Positions 1 to 7,539 of a stretch of DNA of 39,292 nucleotides are shown here, piece after piece. Both the position numbers and the translations under genes were made by a program. Numbering within the stretch: position 1 is the first letter of the stretch; every line of letters begins with the position of its first letter. The notes beneath the pieces were generated by a model that saw nothing but the letters and a program-made list of their open reading frames with translations, made no database searches and was not told the origin of the DNA. The DNA is from Caballeronia sordidicola (GTDB lineage Bacteria; Pseudomonadota; Gammaproteobacteria; Burkholderiales; Burkholderiaceae): contig NZ_MTHB01000200.1 of the NCBI RefSeq assembly GCF_002220365.1, forward strand, positions 1-39,292. The letters run 5' to 3'.

Positions 1-842
1 TGAATCTTTGCGTGATGGGAGCGAAGTTGGTGACCAAAATCGACCGGCGAGCGGAGCAAAGACCGGAGATAGCTGATGGGGCGTTTCGCCGCACTCAGGT
101 GTCCCCAGGTGACTTCGACTACTTCTGTCAGAAGCTTGCCGTGTTGCTTTGCTTCCCGCATGAGTTTGAAAACTAAAAATTTATGAAAACCCAAGCTCAG
201 CAGACGTTGAAGGTCCAGCGGGAGCGTGCCTGGTTGTCTCTTTTGATTCTTAGGGAATAGATCCTTATATATAACTCCGTCTGCCACGGTGGCAGACGGG
301 GGGATGAGCAAAGGATCCTGTTGGGTGTCGGCTGCTGAATTCTGCGGACCGGCGTTTGTGGATTTCGACGTGTGTGCCAAGACGGGTGGCTTTTTCTCTT
401 CGACGAATCCCAGCAGCTCGGCTGCTTTTTCCGTGAGATGAATATAGGCACGTCCGAATAGGCCCGCATCACCGTGGCGTTTCTGGGGTGCTCGCACAAT
501 GAAGCCGACTTCGGCGAGGTCATCAAGACTGCGGTAGAACGTGCGCATGGACTGTAGGGCGCGATCGGTGAGGAGTTCTCGACGGGCGAAGATAGCGGCG
601 TACGGCTTTTGAGCGTCGACGGTACGGGCGAGTGCCGCGAGGAGGGCGCGTGAGCGTGACGGAATGGCTGCAATGTGATTAGCGCGGTGCGCTGCCCGGA
701 AGACTATCCAAGGCAGGTTGGAGCGATCACACGCGAAGTCCCCGAGCGCTTCATTGTCGAGGTTTGTAGAGTCTATTTCAAGCGGGGAAGGGCGATCGTC
801 ACCCTCGCCAGCAACGAAGCGTTGCGCGATAAGCATAGTCAT
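1..842 (-). CDS. Putative plasmid replication initiator (Rep), C-terminus beyond window
   Basis: This open frame reads leftward from an ATG at 842 and runs off the window after 280 codons without a stop. The first ~65 residues look like a leader. Residues ~65-150 are rich in helices and resemble a winged-helix DNA-binding fold (RALLAALARTV, LLTDRALQSMRTFYRSL, then LTEKAAELLGF). A low-complexity linker follows, then a second helical block (LLSLGFHKFLVFKLMREAK). It lies directly downstream of parA-parB on the same strand, where repC or rep sits in repABC-like plasmids. That context is the main reason for calling it the initiator; I do not recognise the exact Rep family. The next ATG, two codons on, is an alternative start. 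The ribosome binding site is weak and lies in a hairpin (846-864), which suggests translational control. Another DNA-binding plasmid protein is possible. Confidence 0.6.
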   Translation of the reverse strand, partial: MTMLIAQRFVAGEGDDRPSPLEIDSTNLDNEALGDFACDRSNLPWIVFRAAHRANHIAAIPSRSRALLAALARTVDAQKPYAAIFARRELLTDRALQSMRTFYRSLDDLAEVGFIVRAPQKRHGDAGLFGRAYIHLTEKAAELLGFVEEKKPPVLAHTSKSTNAGPQNSAADTQQDPLLIPPSATVADGVIYKDLFPKNQKRQPGTLPLDLQRLLSLGFHKFLVFKLMREAKQHGKLLTEVVEVTWGHLSAAKRPISYLRSLLRSPVDFGHQLRSHHAKI

Positions 843-845
843 GCG

Positions 846-864
846 TCCATTTTCAAAAAATGGA
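846..864. promoter_or_regulatory. Hairpin/palindrome abutting the rep start codon
   Basis: TCCATTTT, a 3-nt loop and AAAATGGA form a perfect 8-bp inverted repeat that ends 4 nt before the rep ATG (minus strand). In rep mRNA its 3' arm would hold the only purine-rich stretch that could serve as a ribosome binding site. In DNA it could also be an operator for Rep autoregulation. The symmetry is directly visible; the role is inferred. Confidence 0.45.
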
Positions 865-874
865 GGACAAACGC

Positions 875-902
875 TTGACTGCTAGTCGCTATCTATTACA
901 CT
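875..902 (+). promoter_or_regulatory. Candidate sigma70 promoter for antisense RNA
   Basis: TTGACT (875-880), a 16-bp spacer and TACACT (897-902) form a reasonable sigma70 promoter on the strand opposite rep. Transcription would start near 909. It faces the strong terminator at 974-1010, so the predicted product is about 100 nt. Confidence 0.45.
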
Positions 903-908
903 TCGAGT

Positions 909-1010
909 TGTGGACTCGTTGACCGATTGACGTCGGGAAGCGAACAGGGCAGTTAGCAGCAAGCCCAATATTCAAAAGCCTTCGGTTGGCGCCGAAGGCT
1001 TTTGTTTTTT
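909..1010 (+). ncRNA. Candidate counter-transcribed RNA controlling rep
   Basis: A ~100-nt plus-strand RNA is predicted from the promoter at 875-902 and the intrinsic terminator at 974-1010, with no reading frame of note between them. It would be fully complementary to the leader of a rep mRNA coming from the parB side. In repABC plasmids a ctRNA lies in the equivalent repB-repC gap and represses repC, so the position fits (established for that family). Here the RNA itself is inferred from sequence signals only. Confidence 0.5.
974..1010 (+). terminator. Strong intrinsic terminator, plus strand
   Basis: A perfect 12-bp stem (AAAAGCCTTCGG, 974-985, with CCGAAGGCTTTT, 992-1003) has a 6-nt loop and is followed by G and six T on the plus strand. 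On the minus strand the T-tract is only four long, so it favours plus-strand termination. Yet the annotated genes on both sides run on the minus strand. Confidence 0.8.
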
Positions 1011-1037
1011 CTATCGTCGGATTGGCAATGTTTTCAT

Positions 1038-1135
1038 CTAAGTCCTTGTTTTTTAGGATGACTCTAGTAGGCACTACGCACCTGTCCGATCAACAAAAAA
1101 CCTAAGTCTTTGATTCTAAACGCGGCTCTAGTAGG
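1038..1135. repeat. Pair of imperfect 34-bp direct repeats downstream of parB
   Basis: Copies at 1038-1071 and 1102-1135 share CTAAGTC(C/T)TTG at the left end and CTCTAGTAGG at the right end, separated by a variable 13-bp core. The start-to-start distance is 64 bp. They lie between parB and rep, so partition (parS-like) or replication-control binding sites are the likeliest roles. The repeat is directly seen; the function is not known. Confidence 0.6.
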
Positions 1136-1138
1136 AGC

Positions 1139-2107
1139 TCACTTCTTTGCAGATTTCAACTTCCCCTCGATAAACTCTGAGATTTCCTGGGCCCATCGGT
1201 CGGCTTGCGGAATCTCTATATCAAAAAAACGCACCCCCACTACCCCGTTTCTGGAAGACACCTCGCACACCTTCTTTTTATCTCGACGGATAACCGTAGA
1301 CAAAGGTGTGACTGATCGTGGCTTTTCAGTCGCAAACTTAACGGCCTGTTCCTGAGTGAATGCCTCGTCGGAGACAAGTCGTTGAACGGCTTCGATCACC
1401 TTGTCCCTTTTCCCTGTCTCTACGAGCGATGCAAGTTTTTGGGCCGCGTTGCTACCTAGGCGCTCAGGACGTTGCGCGAGAATCTCCTTGGCAGGGTCCG
1501 GTAAAGCGTCGAACGAAAATATGCGAGTGACATGGCTTTTACTCAGGCCGGCGCTTTCCGAAATCTCGGCGCGCGATAAACCGCTGATTTCCTGTAGTCG
1601 CTTGAAATTCCAATACTTCTCGAAGTCTGTTAGTGAAGGTGACAGTAAGTTCGAGAAGAACGCTGTGAACTCAATCTCTGCCTCGTCAATCGAGGCGACA
1701 TTCGCCCGGATTGATGACCGCCCCAACTCTCGAAACGCTGCGACACGATTGTGTCCAGCAATGATCTCGTAACGGCTATTCGGCATCGCCCTCACTAGAA
1801 TTGGTGTAGCCAGGGCGTGTTTGGCAAGGTTCGACTTCAGCTCCTGAAATTGCTCTTGGGTGAGCTTTCGCCGTCTCCCGCTAACCTCGATCAAAGAATC
1901 AAGATCGATCTCAAATGCGGCCTTTAACTCGAGTTGTGCTTCGAGTTCCTTAATCCTGCCTTGCGCTAAATTAATCCGGTTCTGCGCATCCATTAGCCGC
2001 CCGGGCGAGGTCCGCGCCTCCGACGATTCCGGTCGCGGGGATGACAAATCGTTCGGTTTTGCAGCAATGTTGGCTGTCTTGGCCAGTAGTCTGTCGCCGA
2101 TCGACAT
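1139..2107 (-). CDS. parB: ParB/RepB-type plasmid partition protein
   Basis: This 322-residue protein binds the plasmid centromere and partners ParA in segregation. Residues ~38-65 are a predicted coiled coil. Residues ~66-135 form the ParB N-terminal (ParB/Srx) fold, with the conserved GHNRVAAFRELG around 118-129. Residues ~170-205 form a helix-turn-helix (LSRAEISESAGLSKSHVTRI) that should contact DNA. The basic C-terminal part probably mediates dimerisation. The ATG directly follows the parA stop (TAAATG), so the two are translationally coupled. Length and domain order fit plasmid RepB/ParB proteins. The centromere site was not identified with certainty; see the direct repeats at 1038-1135 and the palindrome near 4344. 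Confidence 0.9.
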   Translation of the reverse strand: MSIGDRLLAKTANIAAKPNDLSSPRPESSEARTSPGRLMDAQNRINLAQGRIKELEAQLELKAAFEIDLDSLIEVSGRRRKLTQEQFQELKSNLAKHALATPILVRAMPNSRYEIIAGHNRVAAFRELGRSSIRANVASIDEAEIEFTAFFSNLLSPSLTDFEKYWNFKRLQEISGLSRAEISESAGLSKSHVTRIFSFDALPDPAKEILAQRPERLGSNAAQKLASLVETGKRDKVIEAVQRLVSDEAFTQEQAVKFATEKPRSVTPLSTVIRRDKKKVCEVSSRNGVVGVRFFDIEIPQADRWAQEISEFIEGKLKSAKK

Positions 2108-3301
2108 TTAAGCCTCCTTGACTTGCCACGCTCGAACGAACTGAGCATCTAGATGTTCAGCGAGCCGATCGAGTGGATCTTTAAAACGGTTATAAGCGGC
2201 GGTGCTGCCGTCGGGCTTAGATAGATCGTAGACAGTCGAGAGCTGCGCGGATGCGCCTTTCGGAACGGTAGATTCGGGGATCTCGAACGGAAGAACTCGG
2301 TCGCCGTATGCCTTTTGAAGCCAACCACGGACCACTCGAGAAACATCGTCGGATTTTGCTTTTGTCAGGAGGACATTAACGAAATCGAATCGCTTGTGTT
2401 CCAAGACTCCGGGAAGCTTCTTCGCAATGTCAGCGAACAAATGCCAGAACTGCGTAGAGCTTGCGAAGTCGAGCGCTTCCGGAGGGCAGGGCAACAGGAT
2501 GGCGTCTGAGGCAAGTAACGCGTTGATTGTTAGGTAGCTGAGGGCCGGGGGGGTATCAATGACAATCGCGTCATACTCCTCCGCCACCGGAGCCAAACCC
2601 TTATTTATGATGTCCCAAAATGCAAACGTACTATCGTTCAGTACCTTTGCAGGGATTTCAAACTCCGCGTCAAATAACGACGACGAAGCCGGGATCAAAT
2701 CCAAATTGTGCCAATACGTCTTTTGAATTGCGTACTGCAACGTTGACTGGTCACCGTAAATTAGTGGAAGAAGCGTCTGGTCATCCGATATCTCAGCGTC
2801 TGGAGCCCAGCCACACAGTTGCGTTGTCGTGCCTTGGGGGTCGCAGTCAATGACCAGGACTTTTCGTCCTAAGAGAGTCAATGCCTGCGCTGCCGAAACC
2901 GCAGTTGTCGTTTTGGCGACGCCGCCCTTAAAATTCGCCACTGTAACTATTCGCCCTCGCCGACCCTCTGGGCGCTTGGGACGCTCGCTTGTGGCTTGGA
3001 TCCAGGTTAAAGCTTCTTCGAGCGTAAAAATTTTGCTTCGCCCGGCACCTTTTGATGTCCCGGCTGGCAAGTCGCCTTTCGTAGTTGCATACTGAAACCG
3101 CTGTTTATCAAGCCCGCAGAGGCTTGCGACCTGCGCACTTGTATACACTGGCGAACTCTTCCGGGGGTACGGTTCCAGCATCGCATCCCGAATCTGATTC
3201 AATATGTCCGTTGCTTGAGCGGCTACCCCGAGGAGGGTGTCAATCGAAACGGACTGATCGACTTCTGGAAGTCGAGGATTTAAGATTGAATTTGCTGTCA
3301 C
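2108..3301 (-). CDS. parA: ParA/RepA-type plasmid partition ATPase
   Basis: This 397-residue deviant Walker-type ATPase drives plasmid segregation with ParB. Residues ~53-105 are a MerR-like winged helix (YTSAQVASLCGLDKQRF ... FTLEEALTWI), typical of larger plasmid ParA proteins that also repress their own operon. The deviant Walker A motif KGGVAKTT is at ~125-132, DCDPQG at ~152-157 and the IDTPP motif near residue 250. The start is GTG at 3299-3301, because no in-frame ATG fits the family N-terminus. It is first in the parA-parB(-rep) module. Autoregulation through the N-terminal winged helix is inferred from the family. Confidence 0.92.
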   Translation of the reverse strand: MTANSILNPRLPEVDQSVSIDTLLGVAAQATDILNQIRDAMLEPYPRKSSPVYTSAQVASLCGLDKQRFQYATTKGDLPAGTSKGAGRSKIFTLEEALTWIQATSERPKRPEGRRGRIVTVANFKGGVAKTTTAVSAAQALTLLGRKVLVIDCDPQGTTTQLCGWAPDAEISDDQTLLPLIYGDQSTLQYAIQKTYWHNLDLIPASSSLFDAEFEIPAKVLNDSTFAFWDIINKGLAPVAEEYDAIVIDTPPALSYLTINALLASDAILLPCPPEALDFASSTQFWHLFADIAKKLPGVLEHKRFDFVNVLLTKAKSDDVSRVVRGWLQKAYGDRVLPFEIPESTVPKGASAQLSTVYDLSKPDGSTAAYNRFKDPLDRLAEHLDAQFVRAWQVKEA

Positions 3302-3558
3302 AGGGTTGACCGGTAAGCGAAAAATTTTTCAGTTTCTGGCGAAAGGCGCACTAACCGAAGAATAAACGTTGAAGTGCTAAACCTCAAGTAAACTCTTAAC
3401 ATTACTTCTCCAGCATTTCCCCCTCCAACCACCTTCGACGCCGGTCCAGCCAAGGTTTTTGGCCTTAGCGCGCGACCCGCGTAACATTTATCAACGCTGT
3501 CGGAGGTTTTCCTCACCGGTTCTTGCCTTTGTCACACAGTTGGCATATCTTACAGATA

Positions 3559-3574
3559 CTGTATGTATATACAG
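3559..3574. promoter_or_regulatory. LexA (SOS) box
   Basis: CTGTATGTATATACAG is a CTGT-N8-ACAG palindrome that matches the gamma/betaproteobacterial LexA consensus almost exactly. It ends 15 bp before the ATG at 3590, overlapping where the promoter should be. A TTGGCA hexamer upstream is a possible -35. This predicts DNA-damage induction of the small downstream gene. Confidence 0.75.
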
Positions 3575-3589
3575 GTATCGGAGGATGCC

Positions 3590-3862
3590 ATGGAACAATG
3601 GGTGCGAGTGCAAAACGAGCACGATCGGAAGGTCTTGGCTTGGCTGCGGGAACGAGTAGGGGACGTGGCGGTTACTGCGGCCGCACAGGCCTGTGCGCGA
3701 CGAGATACGAAACCTTATCTTTCCACGGTCTGCAGGCAGCTTGGTCTGTCAGTGCCCTGTTTTACCCGTCATGGCGCAAGTGGTGATGGAGTAGGGGAGC
3801 AACACCTAGCGGCCATGTATGAGATTTTGCGCGCGCCGTCCGCACGCCCGTTGATGACTTGA
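3590..3862 (+). CDS. Small SOS-box-controlled protein of unknown function
   Basis: This 90-residue protein starts at an ATG with a good ribosome binding site (CGGAGG, 7 bp upstream). An earlier in-frame ATG at 3563 lies inside the LexA box and is unlikely. The sequence is soluble and helical with many charged residues: MEQWVRVQNEHDRKVLAWLRE opens it, and a possible helix-turn-helix (KPYLSTVCRQLGLSVPCF) sits at ~41-58, so DNA binding is conceivable. There are no signal peptide or membrane segments. It is transcribed divergently from parA and followed by a hairpin at 3876-3899. I do not recognise the family; small damage-induced plasmid genes include division inhibitors and mutagenesis or anti-SOS factors, but nothing here decides among these. 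Confidence 0.6.
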   Translation: MEQWVRVQNEHDRKVLAWLRERVGDVAVTAAAQACARRDTKPYLSTVCRQLGLSVPCFTRHGASGDGVGEQHLAAMYEILRAPSARPLMT

Positions 3863-3875
3863 ATTCCATTCTGAC

Positions 3876-3899
3876 GCGCTTTGGGATGCCCCAAAGCGC
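3876..3899 (+). terminator. Possible intrinsic terminator after the SOS-box gene
   Basis: GCGCTTTGGG (3876-3885) pairs perfectly with CCCAAAGCGC (3890-3899) around a 4-nt loop, 14 bp after the stop codon. Only a short ATTT follows, so termination may be weak. Confidence 0.5.
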
Positions 3900-5015
3900 A
3901 TTTGGACGTCGATCAAGCTTGATGATTCGATTTGGGGGTTTACCGACTGGATTTCAGCGTGGGGACAATCGCGGCGGCCAGACCAAGCTGAATTGCGTAT
4001 CTTTTCGGCATAGGGACAGTGTAAAACTACCGGACATTAGGGAAATAATGTCAAATTTCAGGTCATCGTAGAACCCGTGTACGCGAAGCGAAGGAGGGAG
4101 ATTGAAAGGGATCTTTCACTTCACACAGTGGCCGCAATTTCGCGGCGTGACGGACATTGGGCCTTGATGGTGTTGCGCTGACTGCGGACCACCGACCAAC
4201 GCGCTCCATAAACGTACAACGGCATCCAAGATCCTCCAAAGGTTAGCCCGTTTCCAACTATGCGGAATCGTGGAACATTAGCGATCTTTCGCGCGTAGCG
4301 AAAACCTGTGAATAATCAATGGCTAATGCTCACAAATTCGAAATGTTCCACGGTGAACAACCGTCACACGCGGAACAGGCGTTGCTAGTAGTGCCACTTA
4401 GCACGGAACCCATGCACCCTCCTGCACGATCGATCAAGCGTATTAATTGATACGTAATCTGTATAAATTCTCGCATGCGACCTCCTAATCGGCCTCTGGC
4501 GCAGGGGCGGAGCGCTTGAAAGCAATCAACGGCCTCACTGTCGAAGCGTGGGCCAGCAAATGTAGAGCGAACAGCTGGGCAAGCCGGAGAAAAGACATGT
4601 GCCGAGCGAAACGCGTCTTCGACCTTAAAGAAGGGAGGGCAATGGTTCGAGACTTGACTCCTGCTGACAGCGTTGGTAACTGCCGAGCCGAAGGCCGAAG
4701 GCGGCCGCCAAGGTACGAGCGGCTGGCTGCAGATCGCAGACAGCGAGTATCTCGCAGGTCGGATGGGCGATTTCCCGCAGCTATTTATCATCGGTATGGT
4801 GGCGCGTTTCGCCGCGTCTATCCACGCTGCAGTAAGGTCCAACGGGAGAGAAGTACGGCAAGAAGGTCCTACCCCGCTATGGCCGCCTCGGCGAACGTCA
4901 AGCGAGCGGTGGCGGCGAAACAATCGATGCCCTGCCTTTTGCTGTCCGGCGCCGCGACGATGTGACCAACGCGCGTCGCAAAAATCTTAGACCCTCCCAG
5001 GCGAGGGCGGAGAAC
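3900..5015. other. No gene supported; decayed or non-coding DNA
   Basis: Open frames exist on both strands, but none has a convincing start, ribosome binding site or recognisable motif, and they overlap one another. A plus-strand frame around 4673-4930 has a short hydrophobic patch but no family signature. The stretch carries a pair of inverted ParB-site-like half motifs (4269-4359), annotated separately. Confidence 0.5.
4269..4359. repeat. Inverted 11-bp repeat with a parS-like palindrome
   Basis: CGTGGAACATT (4269-4279) and AATGTTCCACG (4342-4352) are exact reverse complements. The second copy lies in TGTTCCACGGTGAACA (4344-4359), which differs at two central positions from TGTTCCACGTGGAACA, a chromosomal-type parS palindrome. 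Whether the plasmid ParB uses it is unknown. Confidence 0.35.
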
Positions 5016-5019
5016 AGTG

Positions 5020-5580
5020 CAACAAAGAGATCAGAACCGCAGAGCTATAGCGCGTTATCCGGCGCGTGACGCGACGCACCGCGCCGTTCGGGTTCTCGAT
5101 GATGTTGGTTATGCACAGGCAACGCATCAGTGCCCGGCTCAGGCCCAGTCTGTTGACCGTGAAGGTCTCTTCGAGCCCTTCATGCAGCGAAGCTGCTGCA
5201 TCCGGATACTCGGTCTTGAGTCACGGTGCCTGCGTCTTCAGTTTCGCCAGCCCCTCTTTTTCTGGCACCTGGAGGCAGCTTTCATCACTGCGCTTACTCG
5301 CGAGACCACTTCCTTGGTCAGACGATCAGTCACGTCGCGCATCTTGTGAGTCCGGCACCGCTGCTCGTGAGCTCGCTTGCCGAAGACCGCCTCGATTGCC
5401 GCGCGCAGCGCCTTAAAGCCGTCTATCACGAGCAGAGAGTCGCGCCCGCTCGGCAGACGGCGCTCGATCAGACCATTCAACAGGTCCTTGACTACTTCTG
5501 CGTTCTCACTGGAGCCGCTCGCAGCCCCAGCAGGTGCTTGCCGCCGTCGCTGTCCACGCCGATCAGAGAAAGGCGGCGTC
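5020..5580 (-). pseudogene. IS256/mutator-type transposase remnant
   Basis: Reading on the minus strand from about 5580, translated pieces match the central and C-terminal parts of mutator-type DDE transposases: SLIGVDSDGGKHLLGLR, SENAEVVKDLLNGLIERRL, LLVIDGFKALRAAIEAVFGK, QRCRTHKMRDVTDRL and, near the left end, LEETFTVNRLGLSRALMRCL and TNIIENPNGAVRRVTRR. The pieces fall in different frames (a shift near 5515 and another near 5260) and one in-frame stop interrupts them, so it is inactive. The N-terminus is missing: upstream sequence belongs to a LysR fragment instead. The remnant marks the left edge of the hydrogenase island. Confidence 0.75.
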
Positions 5581-5711
5581 CAGTCCTCCAGCATTCTGAC
5601 TAGACGCTCAGTTACGATTCGGCCTGCCGCGTCATGTTCCAGTACATAGGCGACGCCGAGACCATCGACCGCGGCTTCAATCATTAGATCGGGTTCGTCG
5701 AATATCATCGT
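5565..5711 (-). pseudogene. LysR-type regulator, substrate-binding domain scrap
   Basis: About 49 residues (IFDEPDLMIEAAVDGLGVAY ... GRLV-like TERLVRMLEDWTPPF) match the late part of the LysR effector-binding domain, where GLGIAY and LVRVLEDW are typical. It joins in frame to the IS256 remnant. No helix-turn-helix is present. It is a broken gene. Confidence 0.6.
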
Positions 5712-5804
5712 TCGATATCGGTGTAGTGGCCTCGGGTATCTTCGGGAGACATCGTGAGCAGCCTCCCCGTGTCTGTGACGGCGGGGACGCTCAAAAAGAC
5801 ACAA

Positions 5805-6138
5805 GCCGGCTAGCTAGGAGGCGGTCAGTCCACAGCGACATCCGGGATCCTACTGACTCGCTGTTCACGATCTCCCGCAGTTCGAGACATCGCCCGCGCC
5901 CGCCCTATGCTTAGGGTCTGTTGTTCGTAGTGAAAAATAGCCGTGCCCCGCGGAGGGTTCGGGATCGAGCAAGTGACGTACGATAGTTGACAGATCAGGC
6001 GCGATGCGATTGTTGAGGAATCCCCCCAAACTTTGAATGGCGAAGTGGCTCGTTGAAGAAACATTACCGGGGCATGTTAACAGTCATGCTTTCGCCGCAT
6101 CATTAAAACGCATCCGGGAAAACCTTTGCAGAAACCGG
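5805..6138. other. Intergenic DNA before the hydrogenase promoter; no gene seen
   Basis: Short overlapping frames occur on both strands without ribosome binding sites or motifs. I saw no clear -24/-12 (sigma54) element of the GG-N10-GC type upstream of the hydrogenase genes. Confidence 0.4.
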
Positions 6139-6166
6139 TTGATTGACCGGCGGTACGAACTATATT
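6139..6166 (+). promoter_or_regulatory. Candidate sigma70 promoter of the hydrogenase operon
   Basis: TTGATT (6139-6144), a 16-bp spacer and TATATT (6161-6166) form the best promoter match upstream of hhyS. The start point would be near 6173, leaving a ~220-nt untranslated leader before the ATG at 6392, long enough for post-transcriptional control. This is based on sequence match only. Confidence 0.4.
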
Positions 6167-6391
6167 TAAGAGAATAAAAAACACGGTCATGCAGGCGATA
6201 GGGTTAATCGCGGTCTAACTATCGACCCAACGCACACCGGAGAGACGAGCGAACAGACAGGGCATGGCGACCCTTCGTTGATCGCCGCGCCCGCGCATTC
6301 GCTAAAGGCGGTTCCTCGCCACGGCCGGCAACAGACACGTTGCAATCCGCGGGGACGTCACACATTCGCCAGCAGGCGAGGAGGTTCCACC

Positions 6392-7450
6392 ATGGATCCG
6401 GTAAGCGCCATTCCCTATGGCCGCAAGACTCAACACGCCCCTGCACTGAAAGAAGTACACATCCTGTGGATCACCGCGGGCCTCGGTTGCGACGGCGATT
6501 CCGTATCGATTACCGCCGCTACGCAGCCCAGCATTGAAGACGTGCTGCTCGGCGCAATTCCCGGATTGCCGAAGGTTCATCTGCACAATCCGGTGCTGGC
6601 TTATGAAAACGGCTCGGAATTCATGGCGCCGTTTCATGCTGCAGCGCGGGGTGAGATGGATAACTTCGTGCTGGTCATGGAAGGCTCGATCCCGAACGAG
6701 AAAATCAATCGGGAGGGCTACTGGGCCGCCATGGGAACGGACCCCGACACGCATGAACCCATCACAATTCCGCAGTGGCTTGACCGCCTCGCGCCTAAAG
6801 CGCTGGCCGTGGTCGGTGCGGGCACGTGCGCGACCTACGGCGGCATTCATGCGATGGAAGGCAATCCCACGGGTTGCATGGGTCTCGCAGACTACCTCGG
6901 CTGGGACTGGAAATCGAAAGCGGGCCTGCCTATTGTGAACGTCCCGGGTTGTCCGGTTCAGCCGGACAACTTCATGGAGACGCTGCTATACCTGCTGTAT
7001 CAACTGGCAGGCCTCGCCCCCATGATTCCGCTGGACGCGGCGCTTCGTCCCAAGTGGCTGTTCCAACGCACGGTGCACGACGGTTGCGACCGCGCGGGTT
7101 CCTACGAACAGGCTCTTTTCGCTAAGGAATATGGGAGTCCGAACTGTATCGTCAAGCTTGGATGCTGGGGGCCGGTGGTCAACTGCAATGTTCCCAAACG
7201 CGGCTGGATCAACGGCGTGGGCGGGTGCCCGAACGTCGGAGGAATCTGTATCGGCTGCACCATGCCCGGGTTCCCTGACAAGTTCATGCCGTTCATGGAC
7301 GAGCCCCCGGGTGCGGTCCTCTCGTCGAATCTCATCAAATCTTACGGCGGACTGATCCGCAGCCTGCGCAAGCTGACCAATTCGACCGTCAACCAGGAAC
7401 CGAAATGGCGGCATAACCGTCCCACCCTGACGACTGGCTATCGTCGCTGA
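6392..7450 (+). CDS. hhyS: Group 1h [NiFe]-hydrogenase small subunit
   Basis: This 352-residue electron-transfer subunit carries three Fe-S clusters and passes electrons from the NiFe site. The ATG at 6392 with GAGGAGG upstream is preferred over longer in-frame starts. There is no Tat signal and no C-terminal membrane anchor, as expected for the group 1h (actinobacterial-type) enzymes. Near residue 33 the proximal-cluster motif reads GLGCDGDSVS: the second Cys of the usual CxxC is Asp, matching the 3Cys/1Asp proximal cluster reported for the Ralstonia eutropha group 1h enzyme. Further ligands include GTCATYGG, VPGCPVQPDNF, HDGCDRAG, KLGCWGP and CPNVGGICIGCTMPGFP. It heads a 16-gene operon with hhyL next. 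Assignment is very firm at family level. Confidence 0.95.
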   Translation: MDPVSAIPYGRKTQHAPALKEVHILWITAGLGCDGDSVSITAATQPSIEDVLLGAIPGLPKVHLHNPVLAYENGSEFMAPFHAAARGEMDNFVLVMEGSIPNEKINREGYWAAMGTDPDTHEPITIPQWLDRLAPKALAVVGAGTCATYGGIHAMEGNPTGCMGLADYLGWDWKSKAGLPIVNVPGCPVQPDNFMETLLYLLYQLAGLAPMIPLDAALRPKWLFQRTVHDGCDRAGSYEQALFAKEYGSPNCIVKLGCWGPVVNCNVPKRGWINGVGGCPNVGGICIGCTMPGFPDKFMPFMDEPPGAVLSSNLIKSYGGLIRSLRKLTNSTVNQEPKWRHNRPTLTTGYRR

Positions 7451-7539
7451 ACGGCTTTGCGGAACAGGCATGGAAACCGTCGCCGATGGTCGGCACCACG
7501 ACGGTTCCCGCGAGAGACAGAAGTATCCAGGAGGGGGTC

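Noticed and set aside
197..673. 158-aa minus-strand frame at the left end
   Set aside because: It is a shadow of the rep frame; the alternative minus-strand frame is open from 842 to the window edge and reads as a normal protein.
1401..1772. Plus-strand frames antisense to parB and parA
   Set aside because: They lie entirely within firmly identified parA/parB and lack ribosome binding sites or motifs.
4330..4965. Overlapping 197-aa (minus) and 149-aa (plus) frames
   Set aside because: Biased composition, no family motifs, no ribosome binding site, mutually overlapping; typical of random frames in GC-rich DNA.
6278..6391. 38-residue N-terminal extension of HhyS that might be a Tat signal
   Set aside because: It has no twin-arginine plus hydrophobic core pattern, and a strong ribosome binding site precedes the ATG at 6392; group 1h enzymes lack Tat signals.
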